Positions 1-5,926 of a DNA stretch of 6,762 nt are shown piece after piece. The stretch covers positions 1-6,762 of the forward strand of contig DAOWDY010000266.1 of NCBI GenBank assembly GCA_030638785.1, written 5' to 3'. The position numbers and the translations under genes are program-made. Under the pieces are notes generated by a model. It ran no database searches. It worked only from the letters and a program-made list of their open reading frames with translations, and had not been told where the DNA came from. The DNA is from Candidatus Thorarchaeota archaeon. GTDB taxonomy: Archaea; Asgardarchaeota; Thorarchaeia; Thorarchaeales; Thorarchaeaceae. The first letter of the stretch is position 1; every line of letters begins with the position of its first letter.

Positions 1-986
1 AATGCAGGATTCTGTCCAACAATACCAACGGAGCGTCCGTCAAATCTAGCAAATCCAGCCATCATATTTTGAGCCCAGTGTTCATGCACTTCAAAGAACT
101 CACCGTTGTCAACAAGCTTGCGTACAACATCTCTCATGTCATAGGGCTTGTTGGGATCATCCGGAATGATGTCATCTACAGACATGTCCACATCATCAGG
201 TGCATGTCCAGTATCGAATCTGGGGGGATCTTCCATGTTATTACTTGGAATGTAGCTTAATAGAGTTCGAATCTGGTCAAAGCAATGGTCCTCATCCTCG
301 CTGGCAAAAGATGCAACACCACTCACGCTGTTGTGTGTCATCGCTCCACCAAGCTCCTCAAAGGTCACTTCCTCTCCTGTGACAGTCTTGATGACGTTAG
401 GACCGGTGATGAACATGTGTGAAGTTCCTTTCACCATGAGTGTGAAGTCAGTGACTGCTGGGCTATAGACAGCACCCCCAGCACACGGACCCATAATTGC
501 AGATATCTGTGGAACAACTCCACTAGCAAGTGTATTTCTCCTGAAAATCCAGCAGTATGAGGCTAGCGATTTCACTCCCTCTTGGATGCGAGCTCCACCA
601 CTATCATTCAATCCAATGACGGGGGCACCGGTTTCCATAGCCAAGTCCATGACCTTACAGATCTTCTCTCCGTATTTCTCAGCTAGGGCACCACCAAACA
701 CAGTAAAGTCCTGACTGAAGATGTAGATCTTGCGTCCGTTGATGGTTCCAAATCCAGTGACGACACCATCACCCAAGATCTGCTTTTTGTCCATACCAAA
801 GTCAGTTTCTCTGTGGACAACGAATTCATCAATCTCCACAAAGGATCCAGGGTCAAGTAGCTTCTCAATCCTCTCACGTGCGGTGTACTTTCCTGCATCG
901 TGCTGCTTCTTGATTCGAGCCTCTCCTCCACCGAGAGCGGCTTCTTCCCTGCGTCTCTTGAGTTCTTCGAAACTATCCTTGGTCAT
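1..986 (-). CDS. pccB: Acyl-CoA carboxylase carboxyltransferase (propionyl/methylmalonyl-CoA type), 3' end cut by window
   Basis: This is the beta-type carboxyltransferase subunit, which moves a carboxyl group between carboxybiotin on a carrier protein and an acyl-CoA (propionyl-CoA to methylmalonyl-CoA in the commonest case). I translated 328 codons with no stop; the family is usually about 510-530 residues, so roughly the C-terminal third lies beyond position 1. Family landmarks are the start MTKDSFEELKRRREEAALGGG, SGGARIQEG at about 129-137, MGPCAGGAVYSP at about 165-176, then FITGPNVIKTVTGEEVTFEELGG and, near the cut, GRSVGIVGQNP. The glycine-rich segments form the N-domain oxyanion and CoA-binding region. 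The start at 986 is preferred because GGAG lies six bases before it; an in-frame ATG at 998 lacks a Shine-Dalgarno site. The C-domain residue that sets acyl preference is outside the window, so propionyl, acetyl or methylmalonyl (decarboxylase) use cannot be separated. Biotin carboxylase and carrier partners are not visible. Confidence 0.93.
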   Translation of the reverse strand, partial: MTKDSFEELKRRREEAALGGGEARIKKQHDAGKYTARERIEKLLDPGSFVEIDEFVVHRETDFGMDKKQILGDGVVTGFGTINGRKIYIFSQDFTVFGGALAEKYGEKICKVMDLAMETGAPVIGLNDSGGARIQEGVKSLASYCWIFRRNTLASGVVPQISAIMGPCAGGAVYSPAVTDFTLMVKGTSHMFITGPNVIKTVTGEEVTFEELGGAMTHNSVSGVASFASEDEDHCFDQIRTLLSYIPSNNMEDPPRFDTGHAPDDVDMSVDDIIPDDPNKPYDMRDVVRKLVDNGEFFEVHEHWAQNMMAGFARFDGRSVGIVGQNPA

Positions 987-1120
987 GGTATTCTCCATCC
1001 TGCTAGGGAGTACAGGTGAATCCAGCATTCGGTTTTTTGAATGTTCTGCTTGACTGATATTTCTGATGTATACCACTTTTATCGAAGTAAAGCTGTAGTC
1101 TACTTTCGGAGACTAATCCT
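987..1120. promoter_or_regulatory. Divergent promoter region between carboxyltransferase and SnoaL-like gene
   Basis: This 134-base spacer must hold promoters for both outward-facing genes. On the plus strand CTTTTATC at 1076-1083 is a TATA-like box that would place transcription start near 1105, just before the GGAG at 1108-1111. On the minus strand the candidates are AGAAATATC at about 1059-1067 and GATAAAAG at 1077-1084. Both assignments are weak pattern matches. The spacer also holds one copy of the 20-base T-rich motif (1029-1048). Confidence 0.35.
1029..1048 (+). repeat. Intergenic T-rich 20-mer, copy 1
   Basis: The sequence TCGGTTTTTTGAATGTTCTG matches 1539-1558 at 18 of 20 positions and 3070-3089 at 16 of 20, in the same orientation. 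CATTC at 1026-1030 and GAATG at 1039-1043 make a short inverted repeat around its T-run. It lies upstream of the SnoaL-like gene, with no plus-strand gene before it, so a simple terminator role does not fit this copy well. Confidence 0.5.
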
Positions 1121-1492
1121 TTGACGGAAACTAACAAGACTATCATCAAACGTTACATAGAGGAAGTGTGGAATAGGGGAGATGTTTCACTACTAGAGGA
1201 ACTCATGGCGCCTGAACATATCTGTCACGGTATGCGAACCGATGTCTTTGTTAATCGGGATACGGTCAAAAAAGCAGTAATTGATATTCATGATGAGTAC
1301 ACAAATTTTCAGATTACAATAGACGATATACTAGAAGAAGGAGGTACGGTAGCAAGTCGGATTCAGATGTCGGGTATACGAAATAAGGATGGAAAATCGT
1401 ATTATCTTGATGAACTGATTATTCACCGAATTGTTGATGAGAAGATCAATGGATCTTGGTCTATTGGGTCTGAGTGGAAAGAAAAGGAGTGA
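1121..1492 (+). CDS. SnoaL-like / NTF2-fold protein (ester-cyclase-like family)
   Basis: This 123-residue protein has the single-domain length and opening pattern of SnoaL-like polyketide-cyclase or ester-cyclase family members. Residues 5-20 match the family's 'NK..I.RY.EEVWN.GD' helix, followed by LLEELMAPEHICHG (about 24-37), where the family carries a conserved histidine facing the pocket. The middle carries KKAVIDIHDEYTNFQITIDDILEEGGTVASRIQMSG, the expected helix then beta-sheet order of the NTF2 cone fold. The start is TTG at 1121: GGAG at 1108-1111 lies nine bases before it, an in-frame stop is close upstream (1088-1090), and the next in-frame ATG would delete the first helix. These domains bind small hydrophobic ligands or act as enzymes of many kinds, so substrate and pathway cannot be inferred. 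It is cytoplasmic, with no signal or membrane segment. It stands alone, divergent from the carboxyltransferase. Confidence 0.85.
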   Translation: MTETNKTIIKRYIEEVWNRGDVSLLEELMAPEHICHGMRTDVFVNRDTVKKAVIDIHDEYTNFQITIDDILEEGGTVASRIQMSGIRNKDGKSYYLDELIIHRIVDEKINGSWSIGSEWKEKE

Positions 1493-1497
1493 TACTA

Positions 1498-1548
1498 CGG
1501 GTGGTCCCACGATGAATTCGTGGTAGATTACCAACCACTCGGTTTTTT
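1498..1548 (+). terminator. Nested hairpin plus T6 tract after SnoaL-like gene
   Basis: Six bases after the stop codon, CGGGTGGT (1498-1505) can pair with ACCACTCG (1534-1541), one pair being G-U. An inner perfect stem CCACGA (1507-1512) / TCGTGG (1518-1523) encloses the loop TGAAT. TTTTTT follows at 1543-1548. Structure followed by T-run resembles an intrinsic terminator, although archaea mainly need only the U-rich tract. The ten bases between the inner and outer 3' arms are unpaired, so the fold is a bulged two-part stem. It could alternatively be a structured 3' untranslated region. Confidence 0.5.
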
Positions 1549-1558
1549 GATTGATCTG
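1539..1558 (+). repeat. Intergenic T-rich 20-mer, copy 2
   Basis: The sequence TCGGTTTTTTGATTGATCTG differs from copy 1 at two positions and lies exactly 510 bases downstream of it, so copies 1 and 2 flank the SnoaL-like gene as direct repeats. This copy includes the T6 tract of the terminator-like structure. Confidence 0.5.
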
Positions 1559-1578
1559 ATTCTCATTACATCAATCAA
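1547..1578. repeat. 9-base inverted repeat
   Basis: TTGATTGAT (1547-1555) and ATCAATCAA (1570-1578) are perfect reverse complements separated by 14 bases. The repeat begins in the T-tract after the SnoaL-like gene. It is about 120 bases before the kinase start, so it may be part of the 3' end structure rather than an operator. The stem is AT-rich and weak. Confidence 0.4.
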
Positions 1579-1639
1579 TTTCATTATTTGAATAAGGCGT
1601 GGTTGCCGTGAAGTTCCTTCAAGAATTCCAAAAATACTC

Positions 1640-1675
1640 TATCAACTAAATAATACATGGTATTTTGAGTTGATA
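1640..1675. promoter_or_regulatory. Nested inverted repeat upstream of histidine kinase (candidate operator or leader hairpin)
   Basis: TATCAACT (1640-1647) and AGTTGATA (1668-1675) are perfect reverse complements. Within the loop a second perfect pair, AATAC (1652-1656) / GTATT (1660-1664), shares almost the same centre, giving a nearly symmetrical 36-base element ending 22 bases before the kinase start. AT-rich TATA-like strings overlap it (AAATAATA at 1648-1655, GATATTAT at 1672-1679), so a bound regulator would probably compete with TBP. No Shine-Dalgarno site is well placed for either kinase start, which suggests a leaderless or near-leaderless transcript beginning close after this element. 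The function is inferred from symmetry and position only. Confidence 0.45.
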
Positions 1676-1697
1676 TTATGAACAATTTTATAGGAAT

Positions 1698-2960
1698 ATG
1701 CTAGATATGTCTGAAGTAGATCAAAAACCTGAAGAAATTTCTGTCTTCAGAAAGGTTCGCGATATTTTGTTTGAACCTTCAAGTGATATCAGTTCTGATA
1801 TCCTTCGATTAAAGGCAAGGCTATTGTCTTTAGCATTGTTTTTGGTCGTGATTGTGGCTCCTATAGTTCAATTGTTCCTTGGTATACTTTTTGATAATTT
1901 AGTTCTGTACTCCTTTGTCCCATCTGTTTTCTTTGTGATCTATATAATTAGTAGAACCAAACATGTAGTAGTTGCCGGTGTAATCACAACACTCACACTA
2001 GCTATTATGCCATATCTATTCTTGTCCTCATATACTGGTGAAGGTTTAATGAGAGTGGTATTGCCTGTAATCGTCTGGCCCGTTATTGCATCTCTCTTTG
2101 GTAGTCAATGGCTAAAAGCTAGATTTGAAGCTATACTGATTGTTGGTCAAACAACTGGACTGCTACTATACTGCAACGCACATCCTAGTATTGGTCTTGG
2201 ATTGGCACTTGAACCTATTATCGATCAAGCAGCACTATCCTTGGTTGTTCTAATCTTTGCGTGGTCATTAAACTACTATCTTGCGCAGCTCGAGGACCAC
2301 AAACAGTTTCTTGAGCAAAGATCACAAGAGCTTGAGGTCTATACCTCAGTTCTGACTCATGATCTTGGAAATGATATGCAAATTATCAAAGGACTCATCG
2401 AATTATTACATGAAAACAAGAACCTGCCAGAGGATTCTGTATCATATATCTCGACCTCTCTTGCTGTGAGTGAAAGGATGACTCGAGTCATCAAGCTCTT
2501 TTCAGCGGTTGGACGTGGTAGCGAGTATGATTTTATTGAAACTATACAAAGAATGGCTGAGCGAGCTATGCATGCAAGTGGTGGAACCCAAGTCAAACTT
2601 TTCATTGAACCTAAGATCCGCTCTAAAGATATTCGACTAGGTATCCTTCTTCCATTAGTGTTAGAGAATTTATTTAGAAATACTGCTGAATATGTAGGCG
2701 AGGGTGCTATTGTAACCATACGATTGGGACTTGTACAGAAGAATTTGATAATCACTTATCGAGACAATGGTCCCGGTATTGACACCAACATCAAACCTCG
2801 ACTTTTTCAAAAAGGGGCTACATCTAAAGGAGAAGAAAGAGGTCTTGGTCTATATCTATCCAAAAGGATTGTGGAATCATATGGAGGAACAATTGAACTT
2901 CTTGAGGAGAAGGAAAGACATGGTGCAGCCTTTATCATTTCAGTCCCGTTCAGAAGTTAG
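1698..2960 (+). CDS. Membrane sensor histidine kinase
   Basis: This 420-residue integral-membrane histidine kinase would autophosphorylate a histidine in response to a signal and pass the phosphate to a response regulator. Residues 41-196 hold about six hydrophobic helices (roughly 41-65, 68-84, 88-112, 118-135, 143-159, 175-196) with short loops, so sensing is probably in or at the membrane. A short helical linker (about 197-217) leads to the dimerisation and phosphotransfer helix, with H221 in the H-box LTHDLGNDMQII. The ATPase domain follows: N-box ENLFRN (323-328), G1 box DNGPGI (356-361), F-box LFQKGATSKG (369-378) and G2 box GLGLYLSKRIVESYGG (382-397). All catalytic motifs are intact. 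The H-box has HDLGND where bacterial kinases usually have HE.RNP, a pattern I associate with archaeal kinases. No receiver domain or response regulator is nearby, so it is an orphan here. The start could also be ATG 1707, with AGGA 11 bases upstream. The signal sensed is unknown. Confidence 0.93.
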   Translation: MLDMSEVDQKPEEISVFRKVRDILFEPSSDISSDILRLKARLLSLALFLVVIVAPIVQLFLGILFDNLVLYSFVPSVFFVIYIISRTKHVVVAGVITTLTLAIMPYLFLSSYTGEGLMRVVLPVIVWPVIASLFGSQWLKARFEAILIVGQTTGLLLYCNAHPSIGLGLALEPIIDQAALSLVVLIFAWSLNYYLAQLEDHKQFLEQRSQELEVYTSVLTHDLGNDMQIIKGLIELLHENKNLPEDSVSYISTSLAVSERMTRVIKLFSAVGRGSEYDFIETIQRMAERAMHASGGTQVKLFIEPKIRSKDIRLGILLPLVLENLFRNTAEYVGEGAIVTIRLGLVQKNLIITYRDNGPGIDTNIKPRLFQKGATSKGEERGLGLYLSKRIVESYGGTIELLEEKERHGAAFIISVPFRS

Positions 2961-3069
2961 TTTGTCTATTGACCTTGAGTTCGTTTACATAAAAGAAGGA
3001 GTAATGCAGTTCCGCTTTTAACTCATAGAATTCCCGGTTTGATTAAAGAAGTAGAATTGCATCCTACAT

Positions 3070-3099
3070 TCTGTTTTTTGAACTTTCTTATTGGAAAGT
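3070..3099 (+). terminator. T6 tract with hairpin between convergent genes; 20-mer copy 3
   Basis: TTTTTT at 3074-3079 is the only long T-run after the kinase stop (110 bases downstream) and lies before the converging propeller gene. The surrounding 3070-3089, TCTGTTTTTTGAACTTTCTT, matches the intergenic 20-mer copy 1 at 16 of 20 positions. ACTTTC (3082-3087) and GAAAGT (3094-3099) form a six-base hairpin around TTATTG, which could also serve minus-strand transcripts. The rest of the 173-base gap shows no gene. Confidence 0.35.
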
Positions 3100-3133
3100 A
3101 AGCCTATATTGATACCCATGTCCCAGGTGAAGT

Positions 3134-5353
3134 CTATTGTCTTCTTCTTCTAAGAACATCAACAATGATTACAATCCCGATGATACTTATGCTAAGGACC
3201 ACTACAAATAGCTGGGTTGTATCAGGAGGCGTGTAAGGATTTGGTATTGCTTCTAGTTTCATTACAAAGCAGTCTGAACGGTCATAAATTGATTCATTAT
3301 TATAAGAGTCATCATACGCGTTCAACACAGGGAAGTCTTCGGATCTTGTAGATCCTGTGATGTATATATTGTTCTGAAAGTCAAGAGCAATTGATTCAGC
3401 TACATCATAACCGCTTCCTCCGAAGATTTCAGAATAATATACAACAGATCCGTCTGAGGCCATCTTCAAAACAAAGACATTGCTTAAGTGACTCGTAGTG
3501 TTGGGAAGAAAGAAGTTTGGGAAGTCTTGAGATTCTGTGAGGCCGGTGACAATGAGATTACTGGCAGAGTCGAGAGCAATGGAGGTTGCGTCATCCCGCT
3601 CAGATCCTCCCATGTAGGTCGAGAATATCAGTTCGTTACCAGCTGGGGTCAATCCAAGGATGAATGCCTCACTCCAAAACATCATAGCGCCCCTTTCATC
3701 TCCCACTTCATCATCGATGGCATTCACTAATGGAAAATCAATCGATCCAGTTCTTCCGACAACAAAGGCATTGCCCATTGAGTCAACCGCAATTGAGTTT
3801 CCATTATCGTTACCCCCTCCGCCTATGAAAGTTGAATATTCTAGTGTGAGTCCAGTGGGAGATAATTTGAGAATGAACACATCAGAAGAGTAGGTGGCAA
3901 TTGTATCATTGTATGCATTAACAATAGGAAAGTCAGTAGACCGGGTTTCTCCAGTCATGTAAACCGCTCGCTGTGAGTCAACGGAAATTGATGCGCAATA
4001 GTCTTCGCTTCCTCCTCCAATGAATGTCGAGTATTCGAGAACAGAGCCATCTCCTGATAACTTGAAAACAAATGCATCGCTACTTCCATTATTCGTAGCA
4101 TCATAGGCATTAATTGTTGGAAAATCTGTGGACGATGTAGATCCACCTACGTAAACTACACCGAATTCATCAACCACAATAGATGCTCCACTATCCCCAT
4201 CAGATCCTCCAAGATAGGTCGAGTATTCCAGTAGTCCCCCATCCATAGAGAGTTTTACGACAAAGCAATCAAACTCTCCACCTAGAGAGTCATCGTAGGC
4301 GTTAACCAAGGGAAAATCTGACGATCCAGTATTCCCAGTTACATACACAGTTCCTACTAAATCAACTGCTATTGAACTACCTATATCTTGTTCCATGCCA
4401 CCCATGTAAGTCCCCCAGAGAATTGATGAGCCATCTGAAGATAATTTAAACACAAAAGCATCCCAAGAACTTCCTTGATAATCTGAGGTGGTCATCTCGA
4501 GACTAGATTCTTCAGGGAAGAGTATCCCAAACGTAGCCCCTGTTACATATACTGCTCCAGATGAATCAACAGCAATATCATACGATTGATCGGCTTCCAG
4601 TCCACCTACATATGTAGAATAAACAATAGGGTCAATTATGAGAATTTGCGAGTCATCATAATCCGTTACTGAAAATCCAAAACAATCAGGACCAATCTCC
4701 AGGAAGCTTACTTCAACTTCTTTTCCGTCTTGAAATGCAACAAGCCCCTCGTCAATGAATGACTGACCATTCTTAGTCATTGACAACGAACTTCTGGAAA
4801 TCTCAAATTCATCATGATTGCTAATTCTAATTCTGATATCATCCGGATTCGAACCAGGGGAAAGACGAAACTCATATTTTGCCCCTTTTGGAGAGTTATC
4901 ATACACTAAGTCAATCCCTGACCATAGTTCCTCAAATACAACACTTCGCACTGATCTAACGTCTGTGTGAGTTCCTCGGTTTCCAAGGAAAAAATTGAAC
5001 CTAGACTCTGTCTCGTTAATCCCCCTTGGATTTACTACTCGCGAGTTCTCAAACGTTAAAATGAGTGCATCGTCTGATTCGTACAAATATAAAATAACTC
5101 TGCTTTCCGCGAAACCAATCAGACCTCCAGGGATTCGTCCATAGTACTGTACAAGAGGATTGGTTATCTGTCCCTTATTCTCCTGAAATATAGATTGAAC
5201 AGTCGTTATTAAGGAAGTATGAGAATCCTCGAATTGCGAAGAATTTTCAGCATCTTCAAATCTAATTAAAGCATCATTAAAGTCTGAGAATATTGAGGGC
5301 ACTACCAACCCCATACATAGAAGCAGACTAAGAATGAACCCTTCCCACTTCAT
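3134..5353 (-). CDS. Secreted, membrane-anchored SBBP-repeat seven-bladed beta-propeller protein
   Basis: This is a 739-residue surface protein. The N-terminus MKWEGFILSLLLCMGLVVPSIF is a signal peptide. Residues about 54-243 resemble the domain that commonly precedes SBBP propellers (FQENKGQ, a YYGR.PGG.IGF strand, WSGIDLVYDN, KYEFRLSPGSNPDDIRI, ending ILIIDP). Seven repeats follow at 63-71-residue spacing, each with a (Y/F/W)(S/G)T(Y/F).GG motif (last copy YSEIFGG), an IA(V/L)D..G..Y(V/I)TG strand pair, S.DFP..NAYD and D.FV.KL; motifs begin near 245, 313, 377, 441, 506, 577 and 640. Seven matches a closed propeller. Residues about 713-733 form one membrane helix with an RRRRQ tail, so the propeller faces outside. 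At least six N-glycosylation sequons are present. ATG 5353 is preferred over GTG 5362 because GGTG lies six bases before it and the signal peptide then starts MK. The role is probably adhesion or surface binding; no catalytic motif is seen. Codon use looks like that of its neighbours. Confidence 0.9.
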   Translation of the reverse strand: MKWEGFILSLLLCMGLVVPSIFSDFNDALIRFEDAENSSQFEDSHTSLITTVQSIFQENKGQITNPLVQYYGRIPGGLIGFAESRVILYLYESDDALILTFENSRVVNPRGINETESRFNFFLGNRGTHTDVRSVRSVVFEELWSGIDLVYDNSPKGAKYEFRLSPGSNPDDIRIRISNHDEFEISRSSLSMTKNGQSFIDEGLVAFQDGKEVEVSFLEIGPDCFGFSVTDYDDSQILIIDPIVYSTYVGGLEADQSYDIAVDSSGAVYVTGATFGILFPEESSLEMTTSDYQGSSWDAFVFKLSSDGSSILWGTYMGGMEQDIGSSIAVDLVGTVYVTGNTGSSDFPLVNAYDDSLGGEFDCFVVKLSMDGGLLEYSTYLGGSDGDSGASIVVDEFGVVYVGGSTSSTDFPTINAYDATNNGSSDAFVFKLSGDGSVLEYSTFIGGGSEDYCASISVDSQRAVYMTGETRSTDFPIVNAYNDTIATYSSDVFILKLSPTGLTLEYSTFIGGGGNDNGNSIAVDSMGNAFVVGRTGSIDFPLVNAIDDEVGDERGAMMFWSEAFILGLTPAGNELIFSTYMGGSERDDATSIALDSASNLIVTGLTESQDFPNFFLPNTTSHLSNVFVLKMASDGSVVYYSEIFGGSGYDVAESIALDFQNNIYITGSTRSEDFPVLNAYDDSYNNESIYDRSDCFVMKLEAIPNPYTPPDTTQLFVVVLSISIIGIVIIVDVLRRRRQ

Positions 5354-5403
5354 TAGTGACACCCAAGTGCGAACCTACGGAACCAAAGATGAGTAGATGG
5401 ATT

Positions 5404-5432
5404 AGTTACCATTGGTAACTTATATTTTTCCT
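5404..5432 (-). promoter_or_regulatory. TATA box with adjacent perfect palindrome: propeller gene promoter and candidate operator
   Basis: On the minus strand AGGAAAAATATAAG (5432 down to 5419) is a strong archaeal TATA box with purine-rich bases before it. A start about 26 bases downstream would fall near 5398, giving a leader of roughly 45 bases to ATG 5353. Directly abutting the box, 5404-5420 is a perfect palindrome of 7+3+7 bases, AGTTACC ATT GGTAACT. It lies between TATA box and predicted start, where many archaeal repressors bind to block RNA polymerase recruitment. The promoter is well supported by pattern and position. The operator role is inferred, and the regulator is not identified. 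Confidence 0.65.
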
Positions 5433-5484
5433 ATTTCAGACGAGATTGTTGAGGGAAGACTGCCACTTTCTTCAGATGATAATC

Positions 5485-5772
5485 CTACCAGCCGCCCTCA
5501 TCACTGCTGAATGCTCCCAAAATGAGGTACATGATGACTGCAAGTACGACTACGATTGTTGCAAATCCAGCTAGGAACACCTGAGCAGAACCACGAGCAC
5601 CAAACCAGGATTCAGTAAAGGCATCCCAGTTACCACCCGCTACCAAAGTGGCAACTGCATCGAGGATGAAAGGAGCGCTTACAATAACTACAATTATCAA
5701 AATAATGAAGACAGTACGTCTGAGCCACTTTCGAATCAGCATTCTCTCTTCTTGTTTCGCGTCGTCTGCCAT
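5485..5772 (-). CDS. Small two-helix membrane protein, unknown function
   Basis: I do not recognise this 95-residue protein. A charged N-terminus (MADDAKQEERMLIRKWLRR) is followed by two membrane helices, about 20-44 (VFIILIIVVIVSAPFILDAVATLV) and 64-87 (AQVFLAGFATIVVVLAVIMYLILG). The connecting loop has the aromatic stretch GGNWDAFTESWFGARGS, and the tail SSDEGGW is short and acidic. By the positive-inside rule both ends are probably cytoplasmic and the aromatic loop outside. The start at 5772 is chosen because GAGG lies seven bases before it and the TATA box at 5829-5839 predicts a start near 5808. An in-frame ATG at 5799 would add nine residues but lies almost at that predicted transcript start. 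It precedes the propeller gene on the same strand with a 131-base gap that contains a separate promoter, so the two are probably not one operon. Confidence 0.75.
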   Translation of the reverse strand: MADDAKQEERMLIRKWLRRTVFIILIIVVIVSAPFILDAVATLVAGGNWDAFTESWFGARGSAQVFLAGFATIVVVLAVIMYLILGAFSSDEGGW

Positions 5773-5828
5773 ATACAATCCTCGTGAGCGATTTTTCATA
5801 CGAGTCCCTTTTGGGTGTTGTCCTTAAC

Positions 5829-5840
5829 GCTATATATTCG
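5829..5840 (-). promoter_or_regulatory. TATA box for the small two-helix protein
   Basis: On the minus strand this reads CGAATATATAGC, a good archaeal TATA box. Transcription would start about 25 bases on, near 5808, giving a leader of about 36 bases that carries the GAGG ribosome-binding site of the 5772 start. Confidence 0.55.
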
Positions 5841-5861
5841 ACATCTTGCCTAGAGTGGACG

Positions 5862-5873
5862 TGTTATAAACAG
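5862..5873 (+). promoter_or_regulatory. TATA box for the multi-pass membrane protein gene
   Basis: GTTATAAACAGC on the plus strand contains TTATAAA, about 26 bases before a predicted start near 5892. That leaves a leader of roughly 20-35 bases before the candidate starts at 5915 (TTG) and 5927 (ATG). It lies about 30 bases from the opposed TATA box at 5829-5840, so the two transcription complexes may hinder each other. Confidence 0.5.
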
Positions 5874-5926
5874 CCAAGAACATGACTCTTCAAACCAGAG
5901 AAGAGCGATAACTATTGATTGAAATT

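Noticed and set aside
262..278. tRNA T-loop-like string GAGTTCGAATCTGG
   Set aside because: It is not flanked by acceptor or anticodon stems, and on the minus strand it reads as QIRTLL within the carboxyltransferase.
69..382. Two short plus-strand open frames opposite the carboxyltransferase
   Set aside because: They are antisense shadows of a well-matched coding frame, with no ribosome-binding site or recognisable product.
683..1053. Open frames on both strands (82 aa minus at 683-931; 107 aa plus at 730-1053)
   Set aside because: Both overlap the carboxyltransferase gene in other frames. The true frame (986 to 1, minus) gives an uninterrupted family match, and the low-complexity Ser/Arg-rich products resemble nothing.
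2357..3021. Minus-strand frame 2357-2755 and plus-strand frame 2767-3021
   Set aside because: Both overlap the intact ATPase domain of the kinase. The second runs only 61 bases past the kinase stop and has no family resemblance.
3488..4146. Several open frames on both strands inside the propeller gene
   Set aside because: The repeat structure of the propeller protein runs without interruption through this span, so these are shadows produced by its repetitive codons.
4845..4855. GGATTCGAACC, on the minus strand a perfect T-loop string GGTTCGAATCC
   Set aside because: It encodes the conserved SPGSNPDD segment of the propeller protein's N-terminal domain, and no cloverleaf can be made around it.
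3134..5353. Repeated DNA within the propeller gene considered as a possible tandem repeat or CRISPR-like array
   Set aside because: The repeat unit is about 195 bases, diverged and in frame, explained by the SBBP protein repeats.
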